Source: Megalobrama amblycephala (lineage: Eukaryota; Chordata; Actinopteri; Cypriniformes; Xenocyprididae). From it: 64,000 nucleotides of DNA. Below are positions 48,201 to 57,330 of the stretch, piece after piece; the stretch's first letter is position 1; each line of letters opens with the position of its first letter. Location of the stretch: contig NC_063051.1 in assembly GCF_018812025.1 (NCBI RefSeq), positions 8,445,896 to 8,509,895 of the forward strand. Reading direction: 5' to 3'. Made by a program: the position numbers and the translations under genes. The notes beneath the pieces were generated by a model. That model did not search any database, had not been told where the DNA came from, and worked only from the letters and a program-made list of their open reading frames with translations.

Positions 48201-48829
48201 AATGTATATTTATTAAATAATAAATCAATTACACACGGGGTTGTGAAATTACTAATACTAATGTCAAGTCTGTAAGGGTGTAAGGTCAAAAATCACATCA
48301 TTTCAATGTGGACTACAGTTTATCAATATTTCCCACAATGTTCAAATATAACATGGATGAAGGTCACATGAAAAAAAAATCAAACTTAAGAGCAATTTTC
48401 AGTAATGCAAACTATGCAATACAAGAAATACTGTAAATAAATATTAAGGTGGGTGCCACAACAACAAGCTGTGGAGTCCAAAATTGCATATTCCATTGAT
48501 GCTGAATATCTGAGATGAGATATTACAGTAAACTATAACGTTATTAACAATAATTACTTATAAATACAGCATGAAAACATGATCTGCTGTCAATATCTTT
48601 AAAGCAAGTCTTCATTTGACAGCTCAGCATTGAGGCTGCCATGCAAGAACAAATCATCAATATGCATCTTTCCCATACAGAAAATATCCACGAACAAACC
48701 TCGTTTCCACGCATTCAAAGGCGACACTACCTCGACCCTTTCTGAAATTAATTCTGCCAAACTGGAGCGGAATAAAACGGCTCTTATTGTCACAGCCACT
48801 ATGATTAGGAGTGTTAAAGGAGCCGCCAT
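39134..48829 (-). CDS. pigu: PIGU, GPI transamidase subunit (complete, 12 coding exons)
   Basis: The joined exons encode 435 residues, the same length as human PIGU. PIGU is a multi-spanning ER membrane subunit of the GPI transamidase complex, which attaches preassembled GPI anchors to the C-termini of proteins. Coding exons: 48700-48829, 47787-47851, 47620-47679, 47245-47307, 46977-47086, 46753-46853, 45706-45803, 44847-45001, 44603-44746, 44381-44505, 42418-42560, 39134-39247. Every junction is GT-AG and the reading frame closes exactly (1308 nt including TGA). Recognisable family blocks are [13 protein letters not shown] at the N-terminus, [49 protein letters not shown] and the C-terminal [10 protein letters not shown]. 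The start is the MAAP methionine; an in-frame ATG 36 nt upstream would add [12 protein letters not shown] and overlaps the start of a 5' UTR-like stretch, so I reject it. Recognition is from knowledge of the family, not from a search. Confidence 0.97.
39408..39639. mobile_element. MITE with CCCGGTTTCACAGACAGGGC ends, pigu intron 11
   Basis: The right end mirrors the left (GCCTTGTCTGTGAAACCGGG). Internal ACTGACATATTTTAAGATAT is itself palindromic. 230 bp, no coding. Confidence 0.7.
39653..40754. mobile_element. hAT element with GTGACGAGATCTCG ends, pigu intron 11
   Basis: Starts TAGGGGTGTGACGAGATCTC, ends ...GTCTCGTCACACCCCTA, with a perfect 8-bp duplication ctaatttc at 39645-39652 and 40755-40762. 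The right arm is a tandem of GTCTC. The 132-residue frame at 39764-40162 runs across arm and nested repeat and is not protein-like. A nested TAAGG MITE lies at 40135-40326. Confidence 0.85.
40135..40326. mobile_element. MITE (TAAGGTTTCATT ... AATGAGACCTTA)
   Basis: Left TAAGGTTTCATTTGTTAACA, right, reverse-complemented, TAAGGTCTCATTTATTAACA. Nested in the hAT at 39653-40754. Confidence 0.7.
41305..42187. mobile_element. Middle layer element (GGGGCACGTTCAAG ends)
   Basis: Left GGGGCACGTTCAAGCTCG; right, reverse-complemented, GGGCTGCGTTCAGCCCC. Internal AACGTTTTGC-type motifs are inverted on both sides. Boundaries are approximate. Confidence 0.4.
41482..42098 (+). mobile_element. Kolobok-like TTAA element, copy 3 (internally deleted)
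   Basis: AGGTGCCCTAGAATTAAATA ... AGCACCT, with TTAA at 41478-41481 and 42099-42102; 617 bp, lacking about 330 bp of the interior present in copy 2 (break after GTTAAATGTG). Confidence 0.8.
42418..42560 (-). CDS. pigu: pigu coding exon 11
   Basis: Residues 351-398: [20 protein letters not shown], then [20 protein letters not shown] to FGQ. Acceptor tctcag, donor gtaaag (weak at the last position). Confidence 0.96.
42995..44264. mobile_element. Possible solo LTR, pigu intron 10
   Basis: Runs from TGTTACGTCCTGAGG to ...AACTTGTAACA (TG...CA ends), flanks ctat and ctac. Contains a TATA-like ACGTTATAAGAGAGCAG and an AAATAAATAA poly(A)-type signal near 44106-44113, an LTR layout. About 1.27 kb, probably interrupted by a GAGCCGGCTC-type repeat near 43290-43400. 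Confidence 0.4.
44381..44505 (-). CDS. pigu: pigu coding exon 10
   Basis: Residues 309-350 plus one base of 351. It contains [20 protein letters not shown] and [20 protein letters not shown]. Acceptor aaacag, donor gtgagt. Confidence 0.96.
44603..44746 (-). CDS. pigu: pigu coding exon 9
   Basis: Residues 261-308 plus two bases of 309. It carries the hallmark [20 protein letters not shown] block, the best conserved stretch of PIGU, followed by [15 protein letters not shown]. Acceptor ccacag, donor gtaggt. Confidence 0.96.
44847..45001 (-). CDS. pigu: pigu coding exon 8
   Basis: Residues 210-260 plus two bases of 261. It contains the conserved YVGSLVV ... [18 protein letters not shown] blocks. 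A (GA)n microsatellite abuts the acceptor, which reads ctctctcag, so the polypyrimidine tract is itself a simple repeat. Donor gtcagt. Confidence 0.95.
45003..45027. repeat. (GA)n microsatellite at the acceptor of pigu exon 8
   Basis: About 12 GA units on the plus strand; on the minus strand it supplies the CT-rich tract of the splice acceptor. Confidence 0.9.
45706..45803 (-). CDS. pigu: pigu coding exon 7
   Basis: Residues 177-209: [20 protein letters not shown] and a following hydrophobic run ending in LLQ. Acceptor ttttag, donor gtgaga. Confidence 0.95.
46053..46540. mobile_element. Tc1-type MITE with CATTCAAAAGTTTGGG ends, pigu intron 7
   Basis: The left end ...ACCATTCAAAAGTTTGGGG and right end CTAACTTTTGAATGATAGTG are inverted, with TA on both sides. 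The interior holds GGATCATGTGAAACTGAAGA in reverse orientation, shared with a decayed copy at about 55650-55860. Confidence 0.65.
46753..46853 (-). CDS. pigu: pigu coding exon 6
   Basis: Completes codon 143 and encodes residues 144-176 plus one base of 177. It holds the conserved [17 protein letters not shown] followed by a hydrophobic stretch. Acceptor ttgcag, donor gtgagt. Confidence 0.95.
46977..47086 (-). CDS. pigu: pigu coding exon 5
   Basis: Residues 107-142 plus two bases of codon 143. It includes [17 protein letters not shown] and the conserved YIPLKVAM. This is the least conserved part of the protein, a lumenal or cytosolic loop by family pattern. Acceptor ttgtag, donor gtaagt. Confidence 0.93.
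47245..47307 (-). CDS. pigu: pigu coding exon 4
   Basis: Residues 86-106, [20 protein letters not shown] then V. Acceptor catcag, donor gtaagt, 21 codons in phase. Confidence 0.94.
47620..47679 (-). CDS. pigu: pigu coding exon 3
   Basis: Residues 66-85, [20 protein letters not shown], a membrane segment. Acceptor ttccag, donor gtaagt, exactly 20 codons. Confidence 0.95.
47787..47851 (-). CDS. pigu: pigu coding exon 2
   Basis: Residues 44-65, [17 protein letters not shown] then DVFHE. Acceptor ...aaacag, donor gtaagt. The block ending in FHE is strongly conserved in PIGU. Confidence 0.95.
48700..48829 (-). CDS. pigu: pigu coding exon 1
   Basis: Residues 1-43 plus the first base of codon 44. 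It carries the hydrophobic N-terminal segment [20 protein letters not shown], a likely first membrane helix, and the conserved [15 protein letters not shown]. Donor CGAG|gtttgt. Confidence 0.96.
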
Positions 48830-48860
48830 TTTTGTCGCGAGGAAGAAGCTGTCAGCGCGA

Positions 48861-48880
48861 TGCACTCTGGGAAATGTAGT
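48861..48880 (-). promoter_or_regulatory. ZNF143/THAP11 (STAF) promoter element of pigu
   Basis: Read on the minus strand these 20 bases are ACTACATTTCCCAGAGTGCA, followed by TCGCGC. This matches the long ZNF143/SBS2 consensus (ACTACAnnTCCCAGnnTGCA). It ends about 31 bases before the pigu start codon, typical of ZNF143 sites near the TSS of housekeeping genes, and no TATA box is evident. Binding itself is inferred. Confidence 0.85.
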
Positions 48881-48889
48881 TCACAACCT

Positions 48890-50042
48890 GCTTCCTGCTC
48901 AAAGATTCATAAGGAAGAAAATGGAAGCTTAGTTAGTAGGAACTATAATGGAATTTATGAAAGTTTATTAAATGTATCTAAGTTACAACTCTGTCCTGAA
49001 GTGAAATTTGCAGATTTTAAATCACACACTATCGCATATTCCATGACTGTGTCTGTAACCCCCAGGCTAATGTTATTCACTGGTCTGAGAGACTTATTAT
49101 CTGTATTCCGCTACACTGACAGTTTCTTCTTTCATATTAAGGGCAGTCTATCATCACTTTAGTATTAGTAATTGGTAGGCTAGTACATTCGCAAAACTAG
49201 CCTATTTGTATGCTACCAATGTCCAAACAAAATGCAAATGTTAAGACTTTATGAATTGACTTTCACTACACCTAAAAAGTGTTCCATCTATTCTAGACAT
49301 ATATTTACTCATCTAAAATAATAACTTTCATAATGAAATTAGCATAAAATGTAGCCTACATTTGCATATTTTCTCCTTCATTGTAATGCATTTGACAATA
49401 ATTTAATAGTTGCTCAAAAAAACATTTGGTAACCATGTAACATTTGGTAAGCATTTTCAACTGGCAGAACTTTTGTTTTGTTGTAAAGTTACACGTTTGG
49501 ATTACGGTATACCGCTACTACGGTAACATCGCGATACTAAAGCTTCAAAATACTGGTGATGCCACTGTTTGTTTGTTTTAATGGTCAAAAGTACCATAGG
49601 TCTATACGTAATGTTGTATGTGCTGCAGATACACTATTTAAAACGTTCATTTGAAAACTTGCAGCTGCAAAATATATATTTAAAATATCATTCTCATAAC
49701 ATTATTTATGCAATTGCAATCACAGTGCATTATTACCACCTCTGAGCAGCATAAACCGTCAGTGTAAATACATCTAGGCTAAATGTCACTTCTGTGCCAC
49801 TTCTGCAGTGCTGAGAAAGATTTTGTTTACACTGATTTAATTTGATTGGTAACAAAATTTATTTTCATTAAAAAAGTATTCTGAGGAAAATGTAGTCTAG
49901 TAGTTTTCAGTTAAATCTATGTATCATACAAATCTAGGTTATCGTGATACTTCAGCTGATGCCTAATATTTATTTATTCATTTATTTTTTGCAATACAGA
50001 ACTATTTAGTTGAACTGCCAAAATATAGCCTATACAATAATA
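48890..50042. other. Intergenic upstream of pigu
   Basis: A possible decayed hAT-like piece near 49495-49950 (TACGGTATACCGCTACTACG, ATCGTGATACTT); otherwise unique. Confidence 0.35.
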
Positions 50043-50044
50043 TA

Positions 50045-50585
50045 TAGTGCTCAGAGTAAATGAGTACACCCCCTTTGAAAAGTAACATTTTAAACAATAT
50101 CTCAGTGAAGTTTTATATAACATCTGTTTAACTTATAACATGAAAGTAAGGTTATTAATAGAACTTAGAGAACTAAATTTTCAGTTTTACTCAAATTAGG
50201 GTGATGCAAAAATGAGTACACCCCACTGAAAGTCTCTGAAGCAAAGCTAAATTTTAGACTACAAATGTCTAATTTAACAAGAATTCAACCACAGGTGAGT
50301 CTAATTATTCATTACACAGGTGTCCAGTAGACAGCTGACTATAAAAGTGTGTTAAAACTCCTTCCCATTTCATGCTGTCAGCAATGGCACCACATGGAAG
50401 AGAAATGTCACAAGACCTGAGAAAAAAATAAAATAAATTCTTTACACCAGAAAGGTGAAGGCTACAAGAAGATCAGCAAAGCTTTACTTATCAGTCAGAA
50501 TACTAATATTAATTTTTGTGTTCATTGAGATATTGTTTAAAATATTAGTTTTCAAAGGGGGTGTACTCATTTACGCTGAGCACTG
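50045..50585. mobile_element. Deleted Tc1/mariner element
   Basis: Left TAGTGCTCAGAGTAAATGAG, right, reverse-complemented, CAGTGCTCAGCGTAAATGAG, TA on both sides. The interior keeps a plus-strand remnant resembling a transposase N-terminus (GEGYKKISKALLISQNTN), so most of the gene has been lost. Confidence 0.75.
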
Positions 50586-51109
50586 TATCTGTATTTAAAT
50601 AAATAAATAAAATCACAAATTAATTCTTGTTATAATATTGCCAGCGTGAACATTATTCAGAACATTTCTTTTTGTCTTCTAAAGCCATTCAAGTCTGTAT
50701 TGACTAATGACAGATGAACTTAAAAACATTATCATAAAAATGTGGTGCAGGATTTCAAACCGACCACAAGATGGCAGTGGATGAACACTCAATACTAGCT
50801 CCTGTTCATAAACCAACAAGGGCATTAGATGGTGAACGAGCCTCTTGTATTACCAAAGAACATGCCCAAACTAGCCTTAAGCTTATAAAACATTTCCCCC
50901 CCATATTCAATAGGCCTACAGCTTTTATGTTCCATACAGTATTACTGAACATATCAAGGCCATGCTGACCCAGAAAGAGTCCCATTACACAGGTCAAGAA
51001 ACATTTATGGATAGACAATGTCACATTATGGAGAACCCGTGTCTGTATAATATGGCACATCAGCCAGTGGAGGCTAAATTGAGCTGATGGGAAGATGACT
51101 AGAGCGTGT

Positions 51110-51470
51110 GTCAGAGGATTACTGAGTGTGTCATAAACCAGAGAATCAGGTAATTTAAAGATGTGACTAAGAGCTTGATGTGCACAGGATTTTGGGTCTC
51201 AGCAGGGGAAGTGGCAAAGTTCAAGGTCCGAACCAAGAGAGATGATGTTGGTCTGGGGATGTAATGAAGTCGGGGAGGAGAGCGCATTAAATCCTTTCCC
51301 CCGAGACACACGGTCTGCCCCTCTTTCTCGCTCAAGGCAGGCCTGGAACGGGCCGGTGAGTGGATAAAGATTATCGAGCAGCCGTGTTGACCGACACTGA
51401 AGAGTGGCCAGAGCACCAGGCCAGGTAACAGCATGTGAAGAGAAGCTGAGCAGTGAGTCAGCAAGATGTG
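51110..51470. promoter_or_regulatory. Unique block upstream of pigu, possible regulatory DNA
   Basis: High-complexity DNA with no repeat ends; includes GATTATCGAGCAGCC. The 117-residue minus-strand frame has no recognisable domain. Confidence 0.2.
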
Positions 51471-52136
51471 GATAGAAAAGGATTAGAACTGAGAAAGTTC
51501 AAGAAGAGAAGAGTGACCTTAGAAAGAGAAAGAAATAAGAAAATGTGACTGAAATACGTTTTTAATATAGCATGCTGAGCTTCATGTTCTGTTGAGATTC
51601 CCAGAGACCCCAATTAATCTGTATTTCATTTTCAAATACTTTTATATGTTTCCCTGAACTAATCAAAACTCAGCAGATAGATATTATTGAAGCTTTATTC
51701 CTCTGTTGATCATAAAGCATGCCTCTTTTGATATTGGCCTAATATTGTTTCTGTTTGAAACAACAATAAATGAATTTCATTTATTGTGTAGAAATACAAT
51801 AAATGAAAAATAATTACAATTTATTGATGTTTTAACTAATATATTTTGTTTATTTAAATATAATATGTTTAGATACTGGGTTATTGTTAACCAATAGCCA
51901 AATACACTGTCAAATGGAATTGAGAAAACTAAAAAATTTAATGCAACCTGATACATTCATTGCATTCATAGTTTTTCTCTGTAGTTTTTCACTATTTTAT
52001 TAAAAACTGTAAATAACTCCACTAATTTTGTCCATTTAAACTTCATTCACTAATTGTAAACTCAAGGCAATACAGACATTTTGTTCAAATTTAAACTAAT
52101 GACATAAATTAAATGCATCTATTTTATATATATATA

Positions 52137-53834
52137 TAGTGTTTAAAGTAATGCATTAAAATATTGCGTTACTCCCTAAAAAAGTAACTAATTGCGTTAC
52201 TTAGTTACTTTTTATGAAAAGTAACGTGTTACATTACTTTTGCATTACTTTTTCTCACCTAGACGGGGCGTGCTTGTTTGTTTTTTAATAACAACAAACA
52301 AGTTTTATTTTTGGCAAATCTTAAGGCCCTTTTACACCAAAAGTGAAATGAATAAGCCTCAGGCTGAAGTAAATGCATACTACGCCTGTACAGTAGAGGG
52401 CGCAGCTCAAACAAACCTTTCAGCTGTGCTATACAAGGTTAATATTTTAATACAAAATACAAGGGGATCAAAGGAATCAAATCACATTAGGCCTAGGCTA
52501 TATTCTAAAATTGTAACTTTACAATCTAAAAACAAAATGTTTTTTAAAGCAGAAGTTAAATACACTAAACAGTCTATTTAAATACCCTACAACAGTCACT
52601 TTACACAGTTACTGCTATCGTACAAATACACTTAGTTGTATTTTCGAAATTCTACATATGGCATAATTATGTTCGCCAACAAAAACGAATTTTCAACTAC
52701 AAATATTTTTAGCAAAATGTGTTTTACTCATATTGAACTCCGTCTGTTTGGCGCGCATGCGCGCGGCGGCGCTCGTTCACGAAAGTTTGTGCTTGCTGAA
52801 GGCTCGTCCACGACTGACTGCAAAATGGAAATATTTTCTCGACTTTCTAACATTTGCAGATGGAGAATATATCTGTGAAGTGTAAATAATGCACTGAGGA
52901 AATTACTGGATGTCACTTCAGCATAAAAAAAAAATATTAATAGAAGTATGTTTGTGTCCACCAATCGCAGCACAAGTTAAGGTTACGTATGATGACGAAA
53001 GCACGTTAGCCTGAGGGGGCGAGTGGAGCTCCACTCTCGAACAGGAAATACGTCACCTCCACTAGTTTAATTACTGTATTTGCATTATTGTAAGGGTAGG
53101 TTTAAGGTTGGTGTAGGTGTAGACGTTAGTAAAACAAGTATTTGCATTACTGTAAAGGGTAGGTTTAGGGTTGGGGTAGGTGTAGACGTTAGTAAAACAC
53201 AAGTGGAGGTGACGTATTTCCTGTTCGAGAGTGGAGCTCCAGTCGTCCATGGTCTGCAGCCAGCCCACTACTGGCCAAGCCCTCATTTGAGCAGTTTGGG
53301 GGCGACAAAAAAATCGCCCATTGCAGATAAGAATTGAGGACGCTGATTGGCTAAATTTTATGTCACATCTTGAATATATTTATATATTGAATAGGTATTT
53401 GACTAAATTCTACAAAGACCCGCCTCCTTTGGGCGATTTCTCGATTGCCCCTCAGCTGAAATTGAGTGGTGCACACAGAGAGGACATATGGTGATTATGA
53501 AAAAAAATATTTTCCACAGACGATTTTCTAATATATTACATCATACAAATATACATTTAAATAATTTATATGATTATTATTTTGCGTGTGTGGTTCAGGG
53601 AGGGCGGCGCCCTAGCGCCCTCTATTGGCCAGCCGCCACTGGTCTAGAACTACAATAACCATCATGTTTACAGAGCGCTCACAACACCTCTACAATTTCT
53701 TTCTTTCAACATGGGGACAGGAGAGCTGTCAGTCAATAAATGTGAAAAAGTAACTTGTGTTACTTTACTAGTTACTTGGAAAAGTAATCTGATTACATAA
53801 CTCAAGTTACACATAATGCGTTACCCCAACACTG
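52137..53834. mobile_element. Non-autonomous element with AGTAACG / TGTTACTTT-rich arms
   Basis: Left TAGTGTTTAAAGTAATGC, right, reverse-complemented, CAGTGTTGGGGTAACGCATT. Both arms are strings of GTTACTTT-type motifs. It contains the foldback block 53025-53240 and short unique inserts. Confidence 0.6.
53025..53240. repeat. Foldback block: 39-bp perfect inverted repeat around a tandem duplication
   Basis: Arms 53025-53063 and 53202-53240 are exact reverse complements, starting GGAGCTCCACTCTCGAACAG. Between them lie two copies of a roughly 70-bp unit containing GGTAGGTTTA and GTAGGTGTAGACGTTAGTAA. Confidence 0.9.
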
Positions 53835-55169
53835 ATAACAAACAGTATGCTGCAATGCATTCTGGGAACTTATAAATCTTTACAATTTCAGCATTATTAT
53901 TCAATTTGTCAGAATTCTGTTGGTCTAACAGGTTTTTTTTAATGTACTTTCAAGTAATTCACATTTCTTATATGTGACTCAAAAGTAAATTGAAAAATAT
54001 GCAATTGCTTTTTTTCTTTTGCAGTGTAACAGTTTAATCATTGTTTAAGGCTACTGCAATGCAGCATTTCTAAAATCCTGACAGTAGTATGTGCAATAAT
54101 AATGTATCCTCCACGTCCAGGTCAAAAAGCCTCTGCAAAAGTGAATGTAAACTGCAAAATCACAATGAAGTCAAGCTCTATTCAGGTGTAAAACGCCCAC
54201 GTTTCATGATCCATCCAGATTCCAGTGAGTGAATAAATTTTTTTTCCTTTCACTTAAAATGCATCTCATTGTGGAAATCAAATGGGTTGTGAATGGACTT
54301 CACGATGACTATTTACCGGGTTAAATGCAAGTTTATTTTTAATCAGTGTTTTTTTTTTTTTTTAATCAAGTTACTGACAGCTGCCATTAACATTATCAAC
54401 CAACTCAAGTTGACCCAAACTTTAGAATGTTTGCTGCAACTTTGAAAAGGATTCTTTGAAAGGATGAAAAGCGATACAACAGAAGCAGAAGTCAGACAGC
54501 TATCAAAGCCTGCGCTCACCTTTCAAACCCCTGCCTATGATGTTTTCTCCGTTCTCTTGCTTTTAATTCAACTAGAGTCTCTTTCTGTTTGACTGAGGAT
54601 AACTTATTCCATCCTGCCTGAAACCCAGCGCATATCTTTCTCTCCTGGAATCTCAATTTTCTGCCTTGCTGAGAGAAGTCTTAGTGTCTAATAGTTTGTG
54701 AAGATCAGCAAATAAAAACTTGGCATACGATGTGTGTTCATAAATCAAGGCGACAACTATTTACACTCAGAGATATCCCGGTTGACTTTAAACATGGGAT
54801 TTTTATTGACAGAATGAACAAGGTAATGATGCCACAATCAATGTAAGCATTTAGAATACACCTTAATATCTCATAACAAATTGAATGAAATGAAATTGAA
54901 AAATTAATATTTATTCAATCCCCTTTCCTAGTCTCCTAGAACTTGCCTTAATATGTATTCATTTAACATTAATTTGATTATTTATTAAAGTTATTAATTT
55001 GCTTGAAAACATGACAGCAAAATTAATTTAAGTGTAATCCTGTTTTGCAGGCATGAATAAACATACAAACCAACTAGTTCACCTGCCGAGAGGCCTCCAC
55101 TGATCTGAGGGCCCCGATATTGTGCATTTACAATAAATGCATCCTTTTTGACAGTGTAGGTAAAAATTG
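53835..55169. other. Intergenic, no clear feature
   Basis: AT-rich, mostly unique; no exon or repeat ends recognised. Confidence 0.4.
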
Positions 55170-55480
55170 TGCCTAAGAATTTATTTTGAAATGGGGTTTT
55201 GTGACATGAAGTCGTCAATTCTAATCGTTTTGCGAGGAGGGGGAATGGAGTGCAGATAATGATCAACACAAAAGTGTCTTAAGGTAGCTGCACAATTACA
55301 TTTTATTATCACACTTTGGCCCAGGGCGATGCAGGTAATCATAATGCTCAAGGAAAGGCTCTCTTTCCCATATGAGACGTGTGTCAACAACAACAGTCCA
55401 CCAGGACATCTCCAACTCTGATCTCTAATATTACAGGGATAACCAGGGATTTGGTGAGCCGGTGTTACAGACAATGCCAA
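55170..55480. promoter_or_regulatory. Candidate conserved noncoding element
   Basis: High-complexity, non-repetitive DNA with homeodomain-like TAAT/ATTA words (CACAATTACATTTTATTATC), unlike the transposon debris around it. The frames present are short and not protein-like. Confidence 0.3.
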
Positions 55481-55649
55481 TGGTGACGAGGTGAGAAAAA
55501 TTCTGATGTATGCTACAGTTTATAAGTTTTTTAAATACTTTTATTCAGCTATAGGACACAATAACTAATCAAAATTTACAATAAATGCTGTTCTTTTGAA
55601 CTTTATATTAATCAAAGAATCATGGTTGTCACAAAAACATTAAGCAGCA

Positions 55650-55866
55650 ACTCTTTGCAACCTTGATAATAGTAAGAAATGTTTCTTGAGCAGCAAATCA
55701 GCATATTAGAATGTTTTCTGAAGGATCATGTGACACTGAAGACTGGAGTAAATAATGCTGAAAATTAAGCTGCACGCATCACATAAAATTAAATAGAAAA
55801 AAAAAAAAAAAATGCTATTTAAAATTGTAATATTATTTCACAATATTACTTTTTACTGTATGTATT
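55650..55866. repeat. Decayed copy of the CATTCAAAAG Tc1-type MITE
   Basis: Shares GCAAATCAGCATATTAGAAT, GGATCATGTGACACTGAAGA and GGAGTAAATAATGCTGAAAA with the inverse of 46200-46330. The ends are lost. Confidence 0.55.
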
Positions 55867-55883
55867 ACACACAGACACACACA

Positions 55884-55927
<44 letters not shown>
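55867..55927. repeat. (AC)n microsatellite
   Basis: About 28 AC units with two AGAC interruptions near the left end. Confidence 0.95.
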
Positions 55928-55930
<3 letters not shown>

Positions 55931-56766
55931 CATATATAGACCATGCCTCTGTAGTACTTTTGTAAGGGCAGGTAGTCTAAAAAAAACTATTATTGTCCCT
56001 GTAAACATTTTTACAGAATCTTAAATCTGAATGATGTATACCTATATAATGCCTTGACATTATAGTTCTGTAAACCACAGACCATAAACTGCATTTGTGT
56101 GAACCCGGGAGAGTGCAGTGCAGATGAAGGGCTTCATGAAGAGTTTGAGCACTGGAATGAGTTCTAGTTACATGATTAGTTCTAGTTACATAGTTCTAGT
56201 TACCCCCCCCCCCCCAAGGAACCGGGTCTCCTTTAGGAGTTATTGTCATGTCTTGACTAATTTTAACCTATTTCGCCATTGTATGATGTTTATTACATTA
56301 AGTGCACAAACAGAATGCTTATTTTGATTATAACACATCTTAAATTATATAAATCATAACATGATTTTGCAGGAATTATAATCAAACACTAAAAATACTA
56401 CCCATTAAAAGTCCATTGAACTAATGGAATCACTCGGGGTCCTAAAGGAGACCCGATTCCTGGGGGGACTCGATTACTCACCACACTGGCAAATGATCAC
56501 AGGCTGAATTAGGAAGAGCCTACTAGCGTATTGCTCTTACTTTTCCTGCCATACAGAAGAAACAGAGTAGTATTGCACTGTGAGAAGTTTTAGAGAATGA
56601 ATATTTCAGTGTCCTGGAATGGGACAGCCCTAGAATTGGCTAACTCCCTTGCCAGTGCACTAAATATTGAACTATATTACTTAATGTAAGAATGGTTTAT
56701 TCTGATTATTGTAAATAATAAATGCATTAATTGAACATTGGTGTCTTTTATCATATTGCAGTAATT

Positions 56767-56861
56767 CACTCAAGGCCACATGCACAGTGATTTTACCATG
56801 GGTTGTGCCTAAGAACACCTCTTACCCATGGTAAAATCATTGTAACACACTGCCTCGAGTG
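56767..56861 (+). ncRNA. Candidate pre-miRNA-like hairpin
   Basis: The arms 56767-56803 and 56824-56861 fold into one stem with a 20-base loop. The inner stem is 15 consecutive pairs (GATTTTACCATGGGT with ACCCATGGTAAAATC), then a small internal bulge, then CACTCAAGGC paired with GCCTCGAGTG. At 95 nt with one terminal loop and a few mismatches, the shape matches a metazoan pre-miRNA. The CAGTGATTTTACC arm is reminiscent of, but not identical to, miR-140-5p. Which strand is transcribed is unknown. Confidence 0.4.
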
Positions 56862-56864
56862 GCT

Positions 56865-57330
56865 GATTGCTTTAATCTAATAACCCAAAGGGACTTCGGC
56901 TGCTTCAGTCGCTCTATTCACAGGTAGTTTTCTGAAGACACCGTGGCAGGACAGCACGGTTAATGTCTCCTGTTCATTTTTCTTTGTAATAGAACTGTCA
57001 GTGGGAGACACGTGGCAAAAAGGACGCGCTCTGGCTCAATAGGAACAGAGTTTCTGCACGTCATGGGGAAAAAACGAGACACCCGCTGGTTGGGGGGGAA
57101 ATGAAATTCACATCGCCTGCCAAGTACCGAGGCGATTCATCACCTCTAAACTGTTCTGCCGCGGCTGGTGTGGAATAATTCACCGTTGGGCGACAGGTCA
57201 GGCCACAACGGGAGCAATCGCACCTGCCCTCTGCTCCTGACGTGCGTCAAACGCCTGAGAGGAATGCCGCCGGGTGTGGAACGATGCTAGTTATTAACCC
57301 TATTAGCACTAATGACCCATGACCCCACTG
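56865..57330. promoter_or_regulatory. Candidate conserved noncoding element, GC-rich
   Basis: Locally GC-rich, high-complexity block (CCGCGGCTGGTGTGGAATAA, GGACAGCACGGTTAATGTC) ending CTAGTTATTAACCCTATTAG, which contains the HNF1-like GTTATTAA. No repeat ends or coding frame. Confidence 0.3.

Noticed and set aside
48830..48865. Upstream in-frame ATG for pigu ([12 protein letters not shown])
   Set aside because: It overlaps the end of the ZNF143 site, and the family starts at MAAP.
51111..51464. 117-residue minus-strand open frame
   Set aside because: No recognisable domain, signal or splice structure; the DNA looks noncoding but unique.
53080..53337. Frame with duplicated GRFKVGVGVDVSKT-type repeats
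   Set aside because: It comes from the tandem 70-bp unit in a foldback repeat; no start context or gene structure.
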